The notes beneath the pieces are model-generated. The model saw only the letters and a list, made by a program, of their open reading frames with translations, made no database searches and was not told the DNA's origin. Source: Punica granatum (Eukaryota > Streptophyta > Magnoliopsida > Myrtales > Lythraceae). Taken from it: a stretch of DNA of 64,000 bases. Position 1 is the first letter of the stretch; every line of letters starts with the position of its first letter. Both the position numbers and the translations under genes were made by a program. The DNA lies in assembly GCF_007655135.1 (NCBI RefSeq), contig NC_045131.1, forward strand, positions 1,612,001 to 1,676,000, in the 5' to 3' direction. This document shows positions 47,028 through 58,051 of the stretch, piece by piece.

Positions 47028-47226
47028 TCACGTGGCTCAGAACGGACGGTTAGTAGGCGTCCAGCTCATCGATCCGTGAACATTTTATGTGCCAATAGAA
47101 ATCTGTCTCCGACTCTTATATAACCTTCTCGATCTAATCCTTTTTCCAGTTGCTCGCAGTTCGCGAATTTCACCAAACTCCCTGCGCTGCATTTGTTTGT
47201 CTCCTCCGCTTCAGAAGCGATCGTCA
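47028..47226 (+). promoter_or_regulatory. Histone H2B promoter elements
   Basis: Upstream of H2B there is a G-box-like CACGTGG (47028-47034), GATCCGTG (47071-47078), which resembles the plant histone octamer (GATCCGCG), a CCAAT (47092-47096) and a TATA box TTATATAA (47116-47123). The order and spacing fit an S-phase histone promoter. The TATA-to-ATG distance is about 105 bases. Confidence 0.65.
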
Positions 47227-47634
47227 ATGGCACCGAAGCCCGCAGGGGAGAAGAAGCCCGCAGGGGAGAAGGCCCCGGCGGAGAAGCGGCCGAAGGCGGA
47301 GAAGAAGATCTCCAAGGACGGCGGCGACCTGAAGAAGAAGAAGAAGGCGAAGAAGAGCAGCGAGACCTACAAGATCTACATCTTCAAAGTCCTGAAGCAG
47401 GTCCACCCGGATATCGGGATCTCCAGCAAGGCGATGGGGATCATGAACAGCTTCATCAATGACATCTTCGAGAAGTTGGCCCAGGAAGCTTCTAGGCTCG
47501 CGAGGTACAACAAGAAGCCCACAATCACGTCTCGGGAGATCCAGACCGCAGTCAGGCTCGTCCTCCCGGGGGAGCTCGCCAAGCACGCCGTGTCCGAGGG
47601 CACAAAGGCCGTCACCAAGTTCACCAGCTCCTAA
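47227..47634 (+). CDS. Histone H2B
   Basis: Intronless, 135 residues. The N-terminal tail is rich in Lys, Pro and Ala ([20 protein letters not shown]) with the lysine run KKKKKAKK. The histone fold follows with [40 protein letters not shown] and [20 protein letters not shown]. The end [12 protein letters not shown] is the usual plant one, with the lysine that is monoubiquitinated in the family. The frame is open further upstream to 47089, but ATG 47227 gives the canonical start and follows the TATA box. Coding sequence is GC-rich, as is usual for histone genes. Confidence 0.98.
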   Translation: MAPKPAGEKKPAGEKAPAEKRPKAEKKISKDGGDLKKKKKAKKSSETYKIYIFKVLKQVHPDIGISSKAMGIMNSFINDIFEKLAQEASRLARYNKKPTITSREIQTAVRLVLPGELAKHAVSEGTKAVTKFTSS

Positions 47635-48065
47635 AATTTGAGTTTCGTATAGTAGGGTTTCAGTTTTGATTTCGAATTTTCTGATGTTATTATTACTACT
47701 GACTGATCAATGAAATTGATATGTTTCTCTCATTGCAAATTTGCGACCCTGCTTCCGTTAAATTTGAACCGATTGGAAATGGTTGGAGGGAAACACAATC
47801 GATCATCAGACATAATAAAGCGGTGAACTTCGATGTCAAACCTGCAAATCCTGATCAACTCAATTGTGAGGCAAATGGCTTCAAACAGGTTCTGATCACA
47901 GCCTGTCGTCACAGAGTAATCTGTCTTAGCAGTAATTCATTTCAATTTTGACGGATGTGATGAACTGCCTGTGATCTGTGTTCTGCAAAGATTGAAATGC
48001 AGTGTTCTTGGGCAGGAGAAAAACATTTGTTAAGGGTTGTTGAGAGTGAGACGATCATCGTGGGA
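47635..48065. other. H2B 3' flank
   Basis: Probable H2B 3' UTR and spacer. No gene is seen. Confidence 0.5.
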
Positions 48066-48638
48066 CTGAGAAGTAGAGGGTGTTCCGAGCCCTGTATTTT
48101 TCACAATACTCGGGCCTAAGGGGACTGATTTCAAGATTTTATCGGATCCTACCGTTGAATCCTGAAATCAGAATCCGGAACCTTTGTATTATATCACAGG
48201 TATCGGGTACGGGTTAGAACCTATAAATTTTTTTCTGACTAAATAAAATAAAAAATGTCACGTACATGATTAGTAATAATACTAAATAGAATATCAACAA
48301 AGATTTAGATTAATTCACGACAACAAAAATATAATATATCTCATCAATTCACCGATAAAATTAAACATCTATAATACGATCTCACACAACAAAGTGACTA
48401 TATTCTGATTCATTAGAAGAGGTAATATCTTTACTCTTTTCTTTTTTTTTATAATAAATAACATGATTCGGGTACCATGTAGGCATGAATCGGACTAGAA
48501 TCATTTTTTACCGATTTCTGATTTTAATACCCGAAATCTATCATATTTTCAATACGAGTTACCCGAACTTTATCCTAATGGGTAGGTTCCGACCGATTCC
48601 AAATATACTCAATACCCCCTGGACACCCTACTGAGAAG
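48066..48638. mobile_element. Non-autonomous hAT-type DNA transposon with 8-bp target-site duplication
   Basis: The 8-bp direct repeat CTGAGAAG flanks the element at 48066-48073 and 48631-48638. The element itself (48074-48630, 557 bp) starts TAGAGGGTGTTCC and ends GGACACCCTA, short terminal inverted repeats. An 8-bp duplication with a TAGGGGTGT-like end is characteristic of hAT elements. The subterminal parts are also partly inverted (CTCGGGCCTAAGG and CCGAAATCAG-like motifs). The interior is AT-rich and codes for no transposase. Confidence 0.85.
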
Positions 48639-49471
48639 CACTAAAAAACAGGATGAGTGGTTTTGCAGGAAGTGGGATGGCTTTTAAGGACATAATATGA
48701 TATCTAAACCAAGTGTGATGGATGTGAGGAACTGCAGATTGCTTTTAATTGCAGAAGTGTGAATCGCTACCTGAATTAGTGGAAGTCAACATCTTCAGGT
48801 TTGATGCTTAATCAATTGTCTAGAATTCGTGTCAATCCTTCAAACCCATAAGTGAATGCAATATATATAGTAGCACACAAGCTTTTTCAATGCGGGGCAA
48901 TAGGTTGTCATCTTCTCTTAAAGCTTTTGCATTGATCTGCAGTACGAGCTATATCTATTTATCTTTGCATATCATCTGCTCACACGGCTATACGTCTCAT
49001 AACGTTTATGAAATTAATATCGAATTAATATCAATGGCGATGACGTGAAATACTCTGTACCGAGAGACATCCGCCACCTTGCTAAATGGCAATAGATGCG
49101 GGAAATGACTTAGGATTACAAGGTAGCCATCGCGCTGGGAAAACAAGTTATTATGTAATGTACCATTTCTCAAAATATTTATCCGTTTGACTTGAGGGGA
49201 CTTCAAGCAGATTCAGGAGCAAAACTTGTGGAAGCTGAAGTAGGGAAGGTGGAATAATTAGCCAAAGATTTGGACTTCTCGCAATCTAGAATTTGGACTT
49301 TCATTCAATTCAAGCAGAATGATGTTCAGAAAGTAACGCTAATTTCCAGTTCCTAAACAACACGATCGATCGATCACTACAACCCAGAGAGAATTACACG
49401 GAGATGATGCGTACATACACAAGGAGAGCAGTCAAGGGAGGAAGAAAAGCACAGAATCAGTAGAAGAAAAT
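48639..49471. other. Spacer and 3' flank of H2A.W
   Basis: No gene is seen. The right end, about 49340-49471, is probably the H2A.W 3' UTR. Confidence 0.5.
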
Positions 49472-50384
49472 CTAAGCCTTCTTGGGGGACTTCGTGGCCT
49501 TTGATGGGGACTTGGGTTCCTTGGTGGCCTTGTCAGTTTTCTTAGGAAGAAGAACAGGGTTGATGTTCGGAAGGACTCCTCCGTGGGCAATGGTCACGCC
49601 CGCAAGCAACTTTCCGAGCTCCTCATCGTTCCTCACTGCCAAGAGGACATGCCTCGGGATGATTCTGTTCTTCTTGTTATCCCTCGCAGCATTACCAGCC
49701 AACTCGAGAACCTGCACCAATTTAAAACGCAAACATGTTATGTTAGACCCGATTAACAATCTGGTTGTCGTTGCAAAGAGAATCATTGCTGCAATGGACT
49801 GGTACACAAACAGTTGCTTAGAATTTATCGTGCAATCTTCAGCCATATCTAAGGAAAGTCCTAAATGTAGCTTGTATGGTAATGGAGCTCGACCGAGAAG
49901 TTGGCCATGGAGATGAAATCTACACTCAATTCAGTTGATTGCTAAAGCAGAAACCTAGACTGAGTTGGAACATACTCTTCAAATGGTAATGATGCCCACA
50001 TGGTCAACCTTCTCGATAGCACAATCATAAATAACTACATATGACTTGTATCTTCCATGGCGAAACCCTAAATTTGGGACTTTTGACCTAAACATCCCAC
50101 TGATCTCGAGCCCAAGTCAAGAAAATGTCTAAAACCAACGCAAAAACTAGAAAAAGGGGGGGAGCTGAATCTACCTCAGCGGCAAGATACTCGAGCACGG
50201 CAGCCAAGTATACCGGAGCTCCGGTGCCGACACGCTCTGAATACCTTCCCTTCTTCAGGTACCGACCGATACGACCGACAGGGAACTGCAGGCCGGCCTT
50301 GACGGACCGGGAAACGGGTTTCTTCTTCGGGCCGCCTCCCTTCCTACCGCCGGCGCCCTTCTTCATCTTCCCTCCGGTTTCCAT
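49472..50384 (-). CDS. Histone H2A.W variant
   Basis: Two exons on the minus strand: 50384-50175 and 49711-49472, split after LEYLAAE with GT-AG borders, 149 residues. The fold is clear: [75 protein letters not shown]. The C-terminus carries [13 protein letters not shown], the SPKK-type motif that defines the plant variant H2A.W, which binds linker DNA and marks heterochromatin. Replicative H2A lacks this tail, and H2A.X would end in SQEF. The one intron and the length fit the H2A.W group (HTA6, HTA7, HTA12). An upstream in-frame ATG at 50423 is less likely, as it would precede the canonical METGGK start. Confidence 0.96.
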
Positions 50385-50967
50385 AGCTGCCAAAGTATCT
50401 GCTGAATTTCTCTCGAGAGACAAACGGGGGGCTGAAGGAAGCTCGCGGTGCGGAGTCGGGTCTGAGGAGGGAAGGAAATGGGGCTGAAAGCAGAAGGTTT
50501 TAAATGGACAGGTGACGATGTTGCGGGAGAACCTTGGATTGCTGATGGAGACGATTCCGACCGTTGGATGTCAGCTCCATCGACGGCTGTCCCTCGATGA
50601 GCTGGCGATCCGTGTGAAGGCAAAATGGCCAATGAGATTGAGCTCAAAGCGAAGGATGTTAGTGGGCCTTTTGGGCCTTGGGAATATTCCCAGCAGATAT
50701 GGCATGTTAATAAAATTATGTTTGGTAGTACAAAGGAATAAATGTTGCGACTTGAAATCTCCATAACAGTATAATAGACCGTTTATTACCATCAAGGATG
50801 GGTCCATAATTGGACTTACGGTGGGCGAGATCCTTAAACGCGGATAAGGTTCTTTTTTTTTTTGGAGCATGGGGAGCGAGTACGACAAATTTTAAAGAAT
50901 AATATGCAAATTCTCTTAAACTAAACGATCCGACAAAAGAATCTAATTAATGTTTTAGTCTCAATCA
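50385..50967. other. H2A.W promoter region and spacer
   Basis: The first 150 bases or so are GC-richer and probably hold the H2A.W leader and promoter (minus strand). No other gene is seen; a T run lies at 50851-50862. Confidence 0.45.
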
Positions 50968-51070
50968 ATTTTTTTTAGTGTACATTTTTTGTATTCACAA
51001 TGAATCGAACTCGAGATCTTAATTAAGCAAAATAAGCATTGAACTACTTAAACCAATCCACGTTGGTGTT
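50968..51070 (-). mobile_element. tRNA-derived SINE fragment, minus strand
   Basis: On the minus strand TGGTTTAAGTAGTT (A box, 51042-51055) is followed by CTCGAGTTCGATTC (B box, 51002-51015), then TTGTGAATAC and an A-rich end (AAAAAAAATTG). It has the same arrangement as the copy at 39690-39880 but with almost no body. Confidence 0.55.
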
Positions 51071-51462
51071 AACCTGATTAGCCATTAACGAGTAATCCTA
51101 GATAACCTGAGCGAATTTAGCCAAGGGGATGTAGAAATAGCACCTTAAGATCTCCAACGTGTCCAAGGCCTTTTGTTCTTTTCGGCATCTGTTATTTTTG
51201 GTTCTTAAATCAGAACAGTTTGTAAAGATTTGATTGTTCGAAATGAATTTCTAAATTTGCAAATTTATTAGCATCGAGTACATAAAATGATAGGTCAAAT
51301 TCTTGAAATTTTTGGGGAGCTCATTCGAGAACTTAGTCTTATATAGAAGAAAATAAAGGTTTTGGCTAATCTGTTCCTGTCTAATACAAGGCCGTAGGAT
51401 CAATAGCAAAGGATATTATAATACTCTTGTATATATTCTTAATTATCTATACACATAAGAAA

Positions 51463-51537
51463 TCGCTCTTAGTTCAGATCAGTAGAACGTGTGGGTCTAC
51501 AAAACCTGATGCGGTAGGTTCAAATCCACATAGCGTG
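51463..51537 (+). pseudogene. Decayed organellar-type trnW(CCA) sequence
   Basis: The stretch begins CGCTCTTAGTTCAGATCAG, has GTAGAACGTG and GGTCTACAAAACC in place of the CCA anticodon arm, and ends GGTAGGTTCAAATCCACA then TAGCGTG. It follows chloroplast trnW along its whole length with about 15 changes, including T-for-C in the anticodon (CTA for CCA). It is best read as an old chloroplast- or mitochondrion-derived insert, not a working tRNA. Confidence 0.65.
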
Positions 51538-53254
51538 AATTGGGTCAAGGTTGGATTAAGCCGAAAACGACACTGCGAAAATCGAACAATTATCTCGGTG
51601 CTACTTCTAGCGGCGGACGTGTCATTACCGTACGTATAAGAACCTTCCCCTTGAATAGCGTCCAAGGAAGACCAATGTCTTTTGGCTACAATTTAGTTAC
51701 GTACTTGAGAGTGCTCCTAAAGTAATTTTTCATCTCATGGTCGGTCGTGTTGTACACAAATTGACGACCAAAGACAGATTGCAGACTTGGAAATATGGAG
51801 TTGCTTGAATGTGTCAATTAATAAAAGTGAAATAATTCTGTGTCTGTGATGGTGAATCTAGAGATCATTAATTTGTTTTGTTTTTCACGGGGAAGATTTC
51901 ATCAAAGACCACGTTGGCATTTGATAAATTCAGTAATTTAAAATTAAAGAAAGAAATGTATAAGAAGAATGGATAAATAATAAGGATGATAATATGTTTT
52001 GTGAATAAGAAATGACACCGATAAATAAAAAATGATTTATTTTATTAAGTCAAATATTTTTACTTAACTCGTTAAGTAGTTTTTGATTTAATAATTAAGT
52101 AATATAGGATCCCATTTCTCATCTCTTCCTCTTTTTCTCATTCATTTTCCTTTATCTTGAAATTAACTTGTAAAGTACTTATTTTGATTAAGTTAAAACA
52201 AATACACTCGATTCATTTTCGAAAGTCAATGGTGAATGCATGGGTTCATGAACCTCATTTTGCATCAGGGTGGAAGGGAAAGAAATAGAGACAGGCTACA
52301 TGGGGGAAACTTTGCAGGACATGATAATAGGATGTTACATTAATACATCATCTGGTGATAAAACACAAGTCTTGAAGAGCAAAAGTGCCAAAGGGAGGGC
52401 TTTTTATCGCAAAACGGAATTGGAGTTGGCAAGTTTGGTATATTTGGATTGCTTTTTTTGCTGAATGATACATTTGGGTTGCTGGTTTTGAAACTCTTGT
52501 ACATTGTTTATTATCAATGAAATAGCACACAACTCATGAAAAAAAAAATACTAATCATTGTTCTAATATTTAGTTTAAAACAGAATGGTTATGCAATCTC
52601 TACCTTGTTTAACACGTTGGTATTGTGAGGGGGTTTTTTTGCTTGGTCCGCAAATGTTAAATTATAAGGAATGTTAGATTGATGGGGAAATAAGCCCGAC
52701 AATGTCAGATATTTTGGAAATTTACTTATCGTGTTATGTAAGTACGCTGTGTTTCTTGAAATATACACCGTGTGTAATGTAATATTACTATATATGTTTG
52801 CTGTGAAAATATATTGATTGAGGTTTAGTTTGAGAGAGTTGTTGCTAAAATAAAAGCGTTGAAGTATAATTACTGAAAAATTAGTGCTGATTTTAGAATA
52901 AGCAAAAAGCGTTTGAAGTATAACAATTTGAAACTGCTGAAATTAAAATTAATACTTAAAATTGAGAATAAACATAAACAATTTTTATAAGTACCTATCA
53001 ATTTGCTAGAGAAAATTACGTTTCTAACAGTAAAAATTAGTCAAACTATGAATTTGAAAGAATTCACAAAACACTGTTTTTGTTTAAAATTTAATAAAAT
53101 AAGCATTTATTAAAATCGCGACTGTAGTCCGAAATGAAACGATATGTAATATTATAATATTACTCCCTTTTTTTTGGTAATTTATAATATTACCCTTTAT
53201 TATCCTATAATGTCGGGAATATGAGATTCCCAACCGCAATCCGCAAACCAGCCA
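51538..53254. other. AT-rich intergenic DNA with repeat remnants
   Basis: No gene is seen. At 52270-52540 a 64-codon open frame is followed by a CAATGAAAT signal-like site and an A run (52539-52548), like the end of a retroposed transcript; its source is not recognised. 52830-53105 is similar in style to the MITE-like part of 34700-35180 but only loosely. Confidence 0.45.
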
Positions 53255-53444
53255 GTGCGTTTGGTTTCAGAATTAAAGAAACTTTGATTTTGATTGTGGA
53301 AAAAGACAAATGTTGTGTAGTGTGTTGAGTTAAAGTTAAAGTTAAAATTTTTTACTTAGGAAATGTGTATTTTTGTTGTGTAGTGGGTTGAGTTAAAATT
53401 AAAGTTAAAATTTTTGTGATTTTAACCCTGAAAACAAACGCAAA
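53255..53444. mobile_element. MITE with terminal inverted repeats
   Basis: The left end GTGCGTTTGGTTTCAGAATT and the right end, read in reverse TTTGCGTTTGTTTTCAGGGTT, are imperfect inverted copies. Inside, a block of about 40 bases (GTTGTGTAGTGTGTTGAGTT then TTAAAATTTTT) is tandemly repeated at about 53313-53352 and 53377-53417. I found no target-site duplication. Confidence 0.65.
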
Positions 53445-54733
53445 TTCAAATTGACCGCGAATCTTACGATTGATCCTTTGGTGGACGACGGACCTATTTA
53501 CGCAGGCCCATGGGCCTCTCTACTATATCCTTTGACCAAATTCGGCCCAATATTACGGCCCCGCCCAGCTTCGGCCAGTAAATATCTCAGGCCTAAGCGA
53601 ACGCAAAACGACAGAAAGTTGGGGCCCCCGTCGCTATGAAACGTTGACGGTGGAGATCGCTCTTCGTCACCTGCCACGCAATCGTACCCGTCCATCTCGC
53701 CGAGGAAATGTTTATCCTGAGAAGGCACCGCCTCCGCACTGGGTCAAACCCCACAGCTGTATCGTTATCCCGTCTTCTTCGTCTTCTTCCTCTCTTTTCA
53801 TCTTCATTCGCTTCTTCTCACATCTGAAATCCTCTTTCTGTTTCCAATCGCGAGCTTTCACTTGTCCTCCCATGGATCATCCACTGGATCGCTGAGTCAA
53901 CTCGCAGGTGCAGTTCTATAATCTCCATCCTTTGGCATTTCCGGAGTCCATTCCTCAATCCGCATTCTGCCGCAGCGACACTATTGAGATCTGATCGGGG
54001 GTTTCGAGCGAGGGCGTGAGCTAGGGTTTCGAAGAGCATCTGACCATGCCTTCGGTGCCCCTTGAGCTACTCCTCAGCCCTATTATGCCTTCTTTAGCTT
54101 ACTTCCATGGCGGTCTCTGCTCCCATCGCCTGAAACACCTCGAGAAAAGTGATCGGCGCGGTAATCTTAGTTAACATCAGGATCAATTCCATCCCTCTCG
54201 TTGTTTTCTGTTCTTTTTAGCTGTTTCAGCCTTTCCACTTTGATCTGTACTCGTCATCTTCGAAGCCAATCGAGCTTTCCCGTTGACAAATTTTTGATCG
54301 GGAGTAGGCGGATCTCCACCATCAGCTTCATTATCGTTGCGATCGTGTAAGCCATCTCTACTTTCTTTTACTTTTCTGATTGTGTACCGTGAGTCAACGA
54401 GCTCCTGATATCACAATTAGCTTCGCTGAAGCGATGATTGCATCCGTTCGTTCTTTGACCTAGCTCTCTATATACGGTTCTGTTGAACTTGTGAGGATAG
54501 ATATTTATATCTTATATAAATTAATCCAGTTCTAGCCCCATGATGCTTATTCTGACGATTGATTATCTATCCATATTGGTGGACATATATCGGTCATATT
54601 TACTTGTGTCTTTGTAATGCAAAAGGTTATTATGCCCAGTCAATGGCAATAGTGCAGTTCACTTATTGTCATGCGATTTGAAATTTCTAATTGGTGTCTT
54701 CCTTTTGCTCTTTCTGGCAGATATATTCCATTG
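53445..54733 (+). promoter_or_regulatory. Probable promoter, 5' UTR exon and leader intron of the Lys-rich protein gene
   Basis: 53500-53900 is GC-richer with a TCTTCTTCGTCTTCTTCCTC pyrimidine run (about 53773-53792). A donor CTCGCAG/GTGCAG lies at 53907/53908 and an acceptor TCTGGCAG at 54720, 13 bases before the start codon. A leader intron of about 810 bases is inferred. Confidence 0.45.
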
Positions 54734-55999
54734 ATGGACGAATCCTTTCCTTTTGATGAGCCTCATTTCGATGCATCTGACATTTTGGTTAAAGAACTGG
54801 CCGGTACTCTGCGTACATCTGTACGGATTGCTGACGATCACGAAATGGCCGATACCTCTGATGGGGAGGAGGAGGAGGAGGAGCTTAATGACTATGAAGG
54901 GTGTGCAATCACATCTACTCAAAAGCATCTGAACAGATATGTGAGCTTTCCATCTCCAAGGAAGACGATGTCTCCTTCATCTTCTGATAAAGAAGATGAG
55001 GAATCTGAGCCAGCGTTGCCGGAACTATTTTCTGAAGAACACGTGCGTTTCGGTCTAGTTTACGAACTTTGTGATTTTTATTTATTTCTAGTGGAAATGG
55101 GCCCATTAATATCTTCCAATAGTATTGTATTACCTTAATTTGCCTTTACTTTGCTACCATGGTTACTTTATTTAATTTGATTTTAGTTTCTACTGATTTA
55201 CAAAAATCCAGACAGACATTTTTTAGTATGGATGGCGAAGATTTCGTCATTCTTCCATTTTCTGGATAAACTAAAGTCTTGCCTGCTTAAGTTTTCTTAT
55301 AAAGTAATGTGGCTATGCATTCTAGCCTCCATAGACATTTGTTAAAAAATGGAGCTGGTTACCTTATTCATTTAATGCGGTGATGGTGATGAAGCTAAAC
55401 AAAGAAAAATAAATAAATTTATTTGTCTGTTCCTCGATCACTACTTTAAGTTCTCTGAAGCTTGTTCTCGTTGTTCATCAGGCCACAACAAGCTTATTCT
55501 GTTTTGCGTTATCTTGCTTAACCCCTTGCAGGCACCTTTAAAGCTTGTCTCTGCCATGAAAGGTAGCCGTGAGAAACTAGGGGCAGCTCAGAGAAAGCTG
55601 AAGGTAACATGGGCTCCCGATGTTTACGACCCACCTCCGACATCAGTGTCTCATGTCGTGAGAAGGGGCACGAAGCAGCAGAAGCTGTCCAGGAAAGACA
55701 AGAGACATGGCAAGAGAGGCCACAAGGGAAAGGACTTCTCTCGAGGCAAAGGGAGCAAGGACTGCTCAAATGGGGCTACTGGGAAGGATAAGAAGAAAAA
55801 GAAGAAGAAGCAATTTGGCCAAACCCCTCCAAGCTCCAGTACTTGCTATAAATTGCTAGATGCTAGTAATAGTGTAATGGATCCCAAGCCAGATCAGGTG
55901 GAGAACTTGGATATGGGCATTCTGGACACCTCCTGTGGGAGCAGCTTCTTGAAAATATCTTTGACTAAGCCACATTACCCTGTTGCAGAGGCACTGTGA
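54734..55999 (+). CDS. Conserved plant nuclear-type protein of unknown function, acidic then Lys-rich
   Basis: Two exons: 54734-55042 and 55532-55999 (GAACAC/GTGCGT; CTTGCAG/GCACC), in phase, 258 residues. Exon 1 codes an acidic N-terminus (MDESFPFDEPHFDASDILVK, DGEEEEEELND, Ser-rich SPSSSDKEDEESEP). Exon 2 has the conserved-looking block [19 protein letters not shown] and then a very basic stretch with GKRGHKGKDF and a seven-lysine run before QFGQTPPSSS, likely a nuclear localisation signal. It ends in a leucine-containing segment, SSFLKISLTKPHYPVAEAL. I recall similar plant proteins but no function for them. Exon 2 and half the intron are copied at 63501-64000. Confidence 0.82.
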
Positions 56000-56795
56000 G
56001 ACAGCCATCTCCAACCAGTACCTGGGCCATCTTCCCAGGTGATGTATATAAATAATATCGTCGACTGTTTTCTGTTTCATGACTGATGTTCTGAGAATTA
56101 TGCAAGTCTGCTTGAGCTTGTTACTGTTTTTGTTGGAGTCTTGACCTTTAATGTTCGGGACAACCTTACAATGCTAAAATGTTTCGGAAAATTATTGTTC
56201 TTGGGTGTATATAAATAATGCTGTCAGACTGTGTTGGGTTCGATCGCTGATGGTCGTAGAATCATGCAAATATCCTTGAGCTTGTTACTGGTTGTTTTGG
56301 AGTCTTAACCTAAATTATAAGAGCTGTATACATAGGAGATATTGTTTTGGAACTAGAAGCGTAATGTTTTCTATCGAATATATCCTAGGAGGGCTGACTG
56401 AATTTTTATATAGAAAAACATAGCGTGAGCATTGACAATGGCTTTAGAGGTATACAAGCCTTGAGATATAATCTAGAGCATACATAAAAAGACTGCAGCG
56501 AATAATCTGACAAGGAAAAGAACACGATCAAATGTAGCATGAAATTGATAAACTCAAACCCTAAATATCAGTAATTCATGTTAAATTTCTATCCCATTCC
56601 CACAATTCCATTAAATCAAACCTACATGACCTAAATATCATAAAGGAATCATACAACTCAAGGACCATCAGAAAAGAAAAACTGACATATGAACGATAGA
56701 GCTACTGTGATTTAGTAAAGTTGGGAAGGCTATTAGTTGTTGGCTAATACATTACACCGTTGCTCGACTTTCGGTCTTGGTTCCAGCTGATTGCC
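56000..56795. other. Convergent 3' regions
   Basis: Holds the 3' UTR of the Lys-rich protein gene and of the first B3 gene. A loose direct repeat (GAGCTTGTTACTG..TTTTGGAGTCTT) occurs at about 56113 and 56278. No gene is seen. Confidence 0.5.
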
Positions 56796-57875
56796 TTAAG
56801 TATTACCTCCTTCCTCAGGCAGTGTTGACCTTCTCACAGCAACTATGGCCATGTAAAGTTCCTCCCCGACTCTGAACGACCAAACCTGGACTACATCGCC
56901 TTCTTTCAAATTGTTATCCTCCACAAAATCGGTCCAAACCCCTGTGGTCAGCACGTACATGATAGATACCTTCCCATTTTTCTTTTTCATGTGCCATCTC
57001 CTGAAGCTCAGTTCGTGCATATGGCGTGATGGTCCTATAACCTGAACTGGAATACCTCTCTTTTCAATGTCACTTTTCGTGGCTGGCAACTTGACTATTT
57101 CCTTCTCCTCTTCCCTTAGGAAATTGAGGGATAAGATATTCTTCTTAGATAGCAACAGGCGCTTGTAATGTCTTGCCACGTCACTGCTGGTGAGCTCTTT
57201 CTGGCAGACGGGGGTAATGTCTGTCCCTCTTTGCTCGCGCTCGATCCAGTCCTTCCATTCTCGAGGCATTTCCACGGGATCAAAGGGTGTAGGCCCTTCT
57301 TCCTTTGGTTTTTTTAGTGGCCTTGGCTGCTTGAGCCTCCCCGACAGAGGTCTCTTCTTCCCTCTTGTCGAACTTTCTCTGACCTCCTTGACCTTGCCAG
57401 AAGCTTGGATTCCCAAGGGCTGCTCCAGTTTTGTTGAGGACTCTCCGGCCTCATGACAGCTGTGAGGGCCGAAAGGAACCTCGACTCTTAGAGACCTCGG
57501 CCTCTGCCCTTGCCAGTGAGGAAGAACAAAGGTTTTGGGGACTTGGTTCTTCTGGTATGCAGATTCCCCATCCTTGTGGGACCTCACCCACTCTGGCTTC
57601 TCGACGGGACGACAGGTTCCAAAGGGCATCTCTCTTCGCACATCAAAGCGAGGGGTTTGAACAGTCCTCGACGGAACCCCAAGTGGTTCTGCGACCAGCT
57701 TCTTGCTTGCGACTTTGACCACTTCCAGTAATTCTTCCGTCACGGTCATGTTCTCGTGTCCACGCCCCATCATATCTTCCAAGCAGGGCGCTGCCTTGTC
57801 GGACTCCCCATTCATTTGGCTGCAACGATCCGCTAGGTTCTTCGTCTCCTTTTCTTGCTCCATTCCATCTGCCAT
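56796..57875 (-). CDS. B3-domain protein of the plant DUF313/At1g05920-like family, copy 1
   Basis: Intronless, 359 residues. The N-terminal 200 residues are polar and poorly conserved, with basic patches (GKKRPLSGRLKQPRPLKKPK) that could serve as nuclear signals. From about residue 205 comes the family core: PREWKDWIEREQRGTDITPV, CQKELTSSDVARHYKRLLLS, FLREEEKEIV, then GIPVQVIGPSRHMHELSFRR, VWTDFVEDNNLKEGDVVQVW and SFRVGEELYMAIVAV. The last parts are the B3 DNA-binding fold. Members are presumed transcription factors; targets are unknown. Start at 57875 is the first Met of the frame. It forms a tandem pair with the gene at 60077-60967, 2.2 kb upstream on the same strand. A tandem repeat array lies in its 5' region. 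Confidence 0.88.
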   Translation of the reverse strand: MADGMEQEKETKNLADRCSQMNGESDKAAPCLEDMMGRGHENMTVTEELLEVVKVASKKLVAEPLGVPSRTVQTPRFDVRREMPFGTCRPVEKPEWVRSHKDGESAYQKNQVPKTFVLPHWQGQRPRSLRVEVPFGPHSCHEAGESSTKLEQPLGIQASGKVKEVRESSTRGKKRPLSGRLKQPRPLKKPKEEGPTPFDPVEMPREWKDWIEREQRGTDITPVCQKELTSSDVARHYKRLLLSKKNILSLNFLREEEKEIVKLPATKSDIEKRGIPVQVIGPSRHMHELSFRRWHMKKKNGKVSIMYVLTTGVWTDFVEDNNLKEGDVVQVWSFRVGEELYMAIVAVRRSTLPEEGGNT

Positions 57876-58051
57876 TGTTGCGTGAATCTGCTTATAATCT
57901 GCCCTTTTTCACCAATTTCAGGTTTTGATCCTCTCTAAAGTCTGCACGCTCTCTACTTAGCGTTGTCAGATGATCAACCATGGACAGACGGCTGTTGCAT
58001 TTATAAGGGGATATAGATAGATCCTAATATTACAGTTTACTAGTCGTCTCA

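Noticed and set aside
47193..47462. Gly/Glu-rich open frame overlapping H2B
   Set aside because: It is a shifted frame of the GC-rich histone gene without its own features; the same holds for the antisense Leu-rich frame at 47224-47586.
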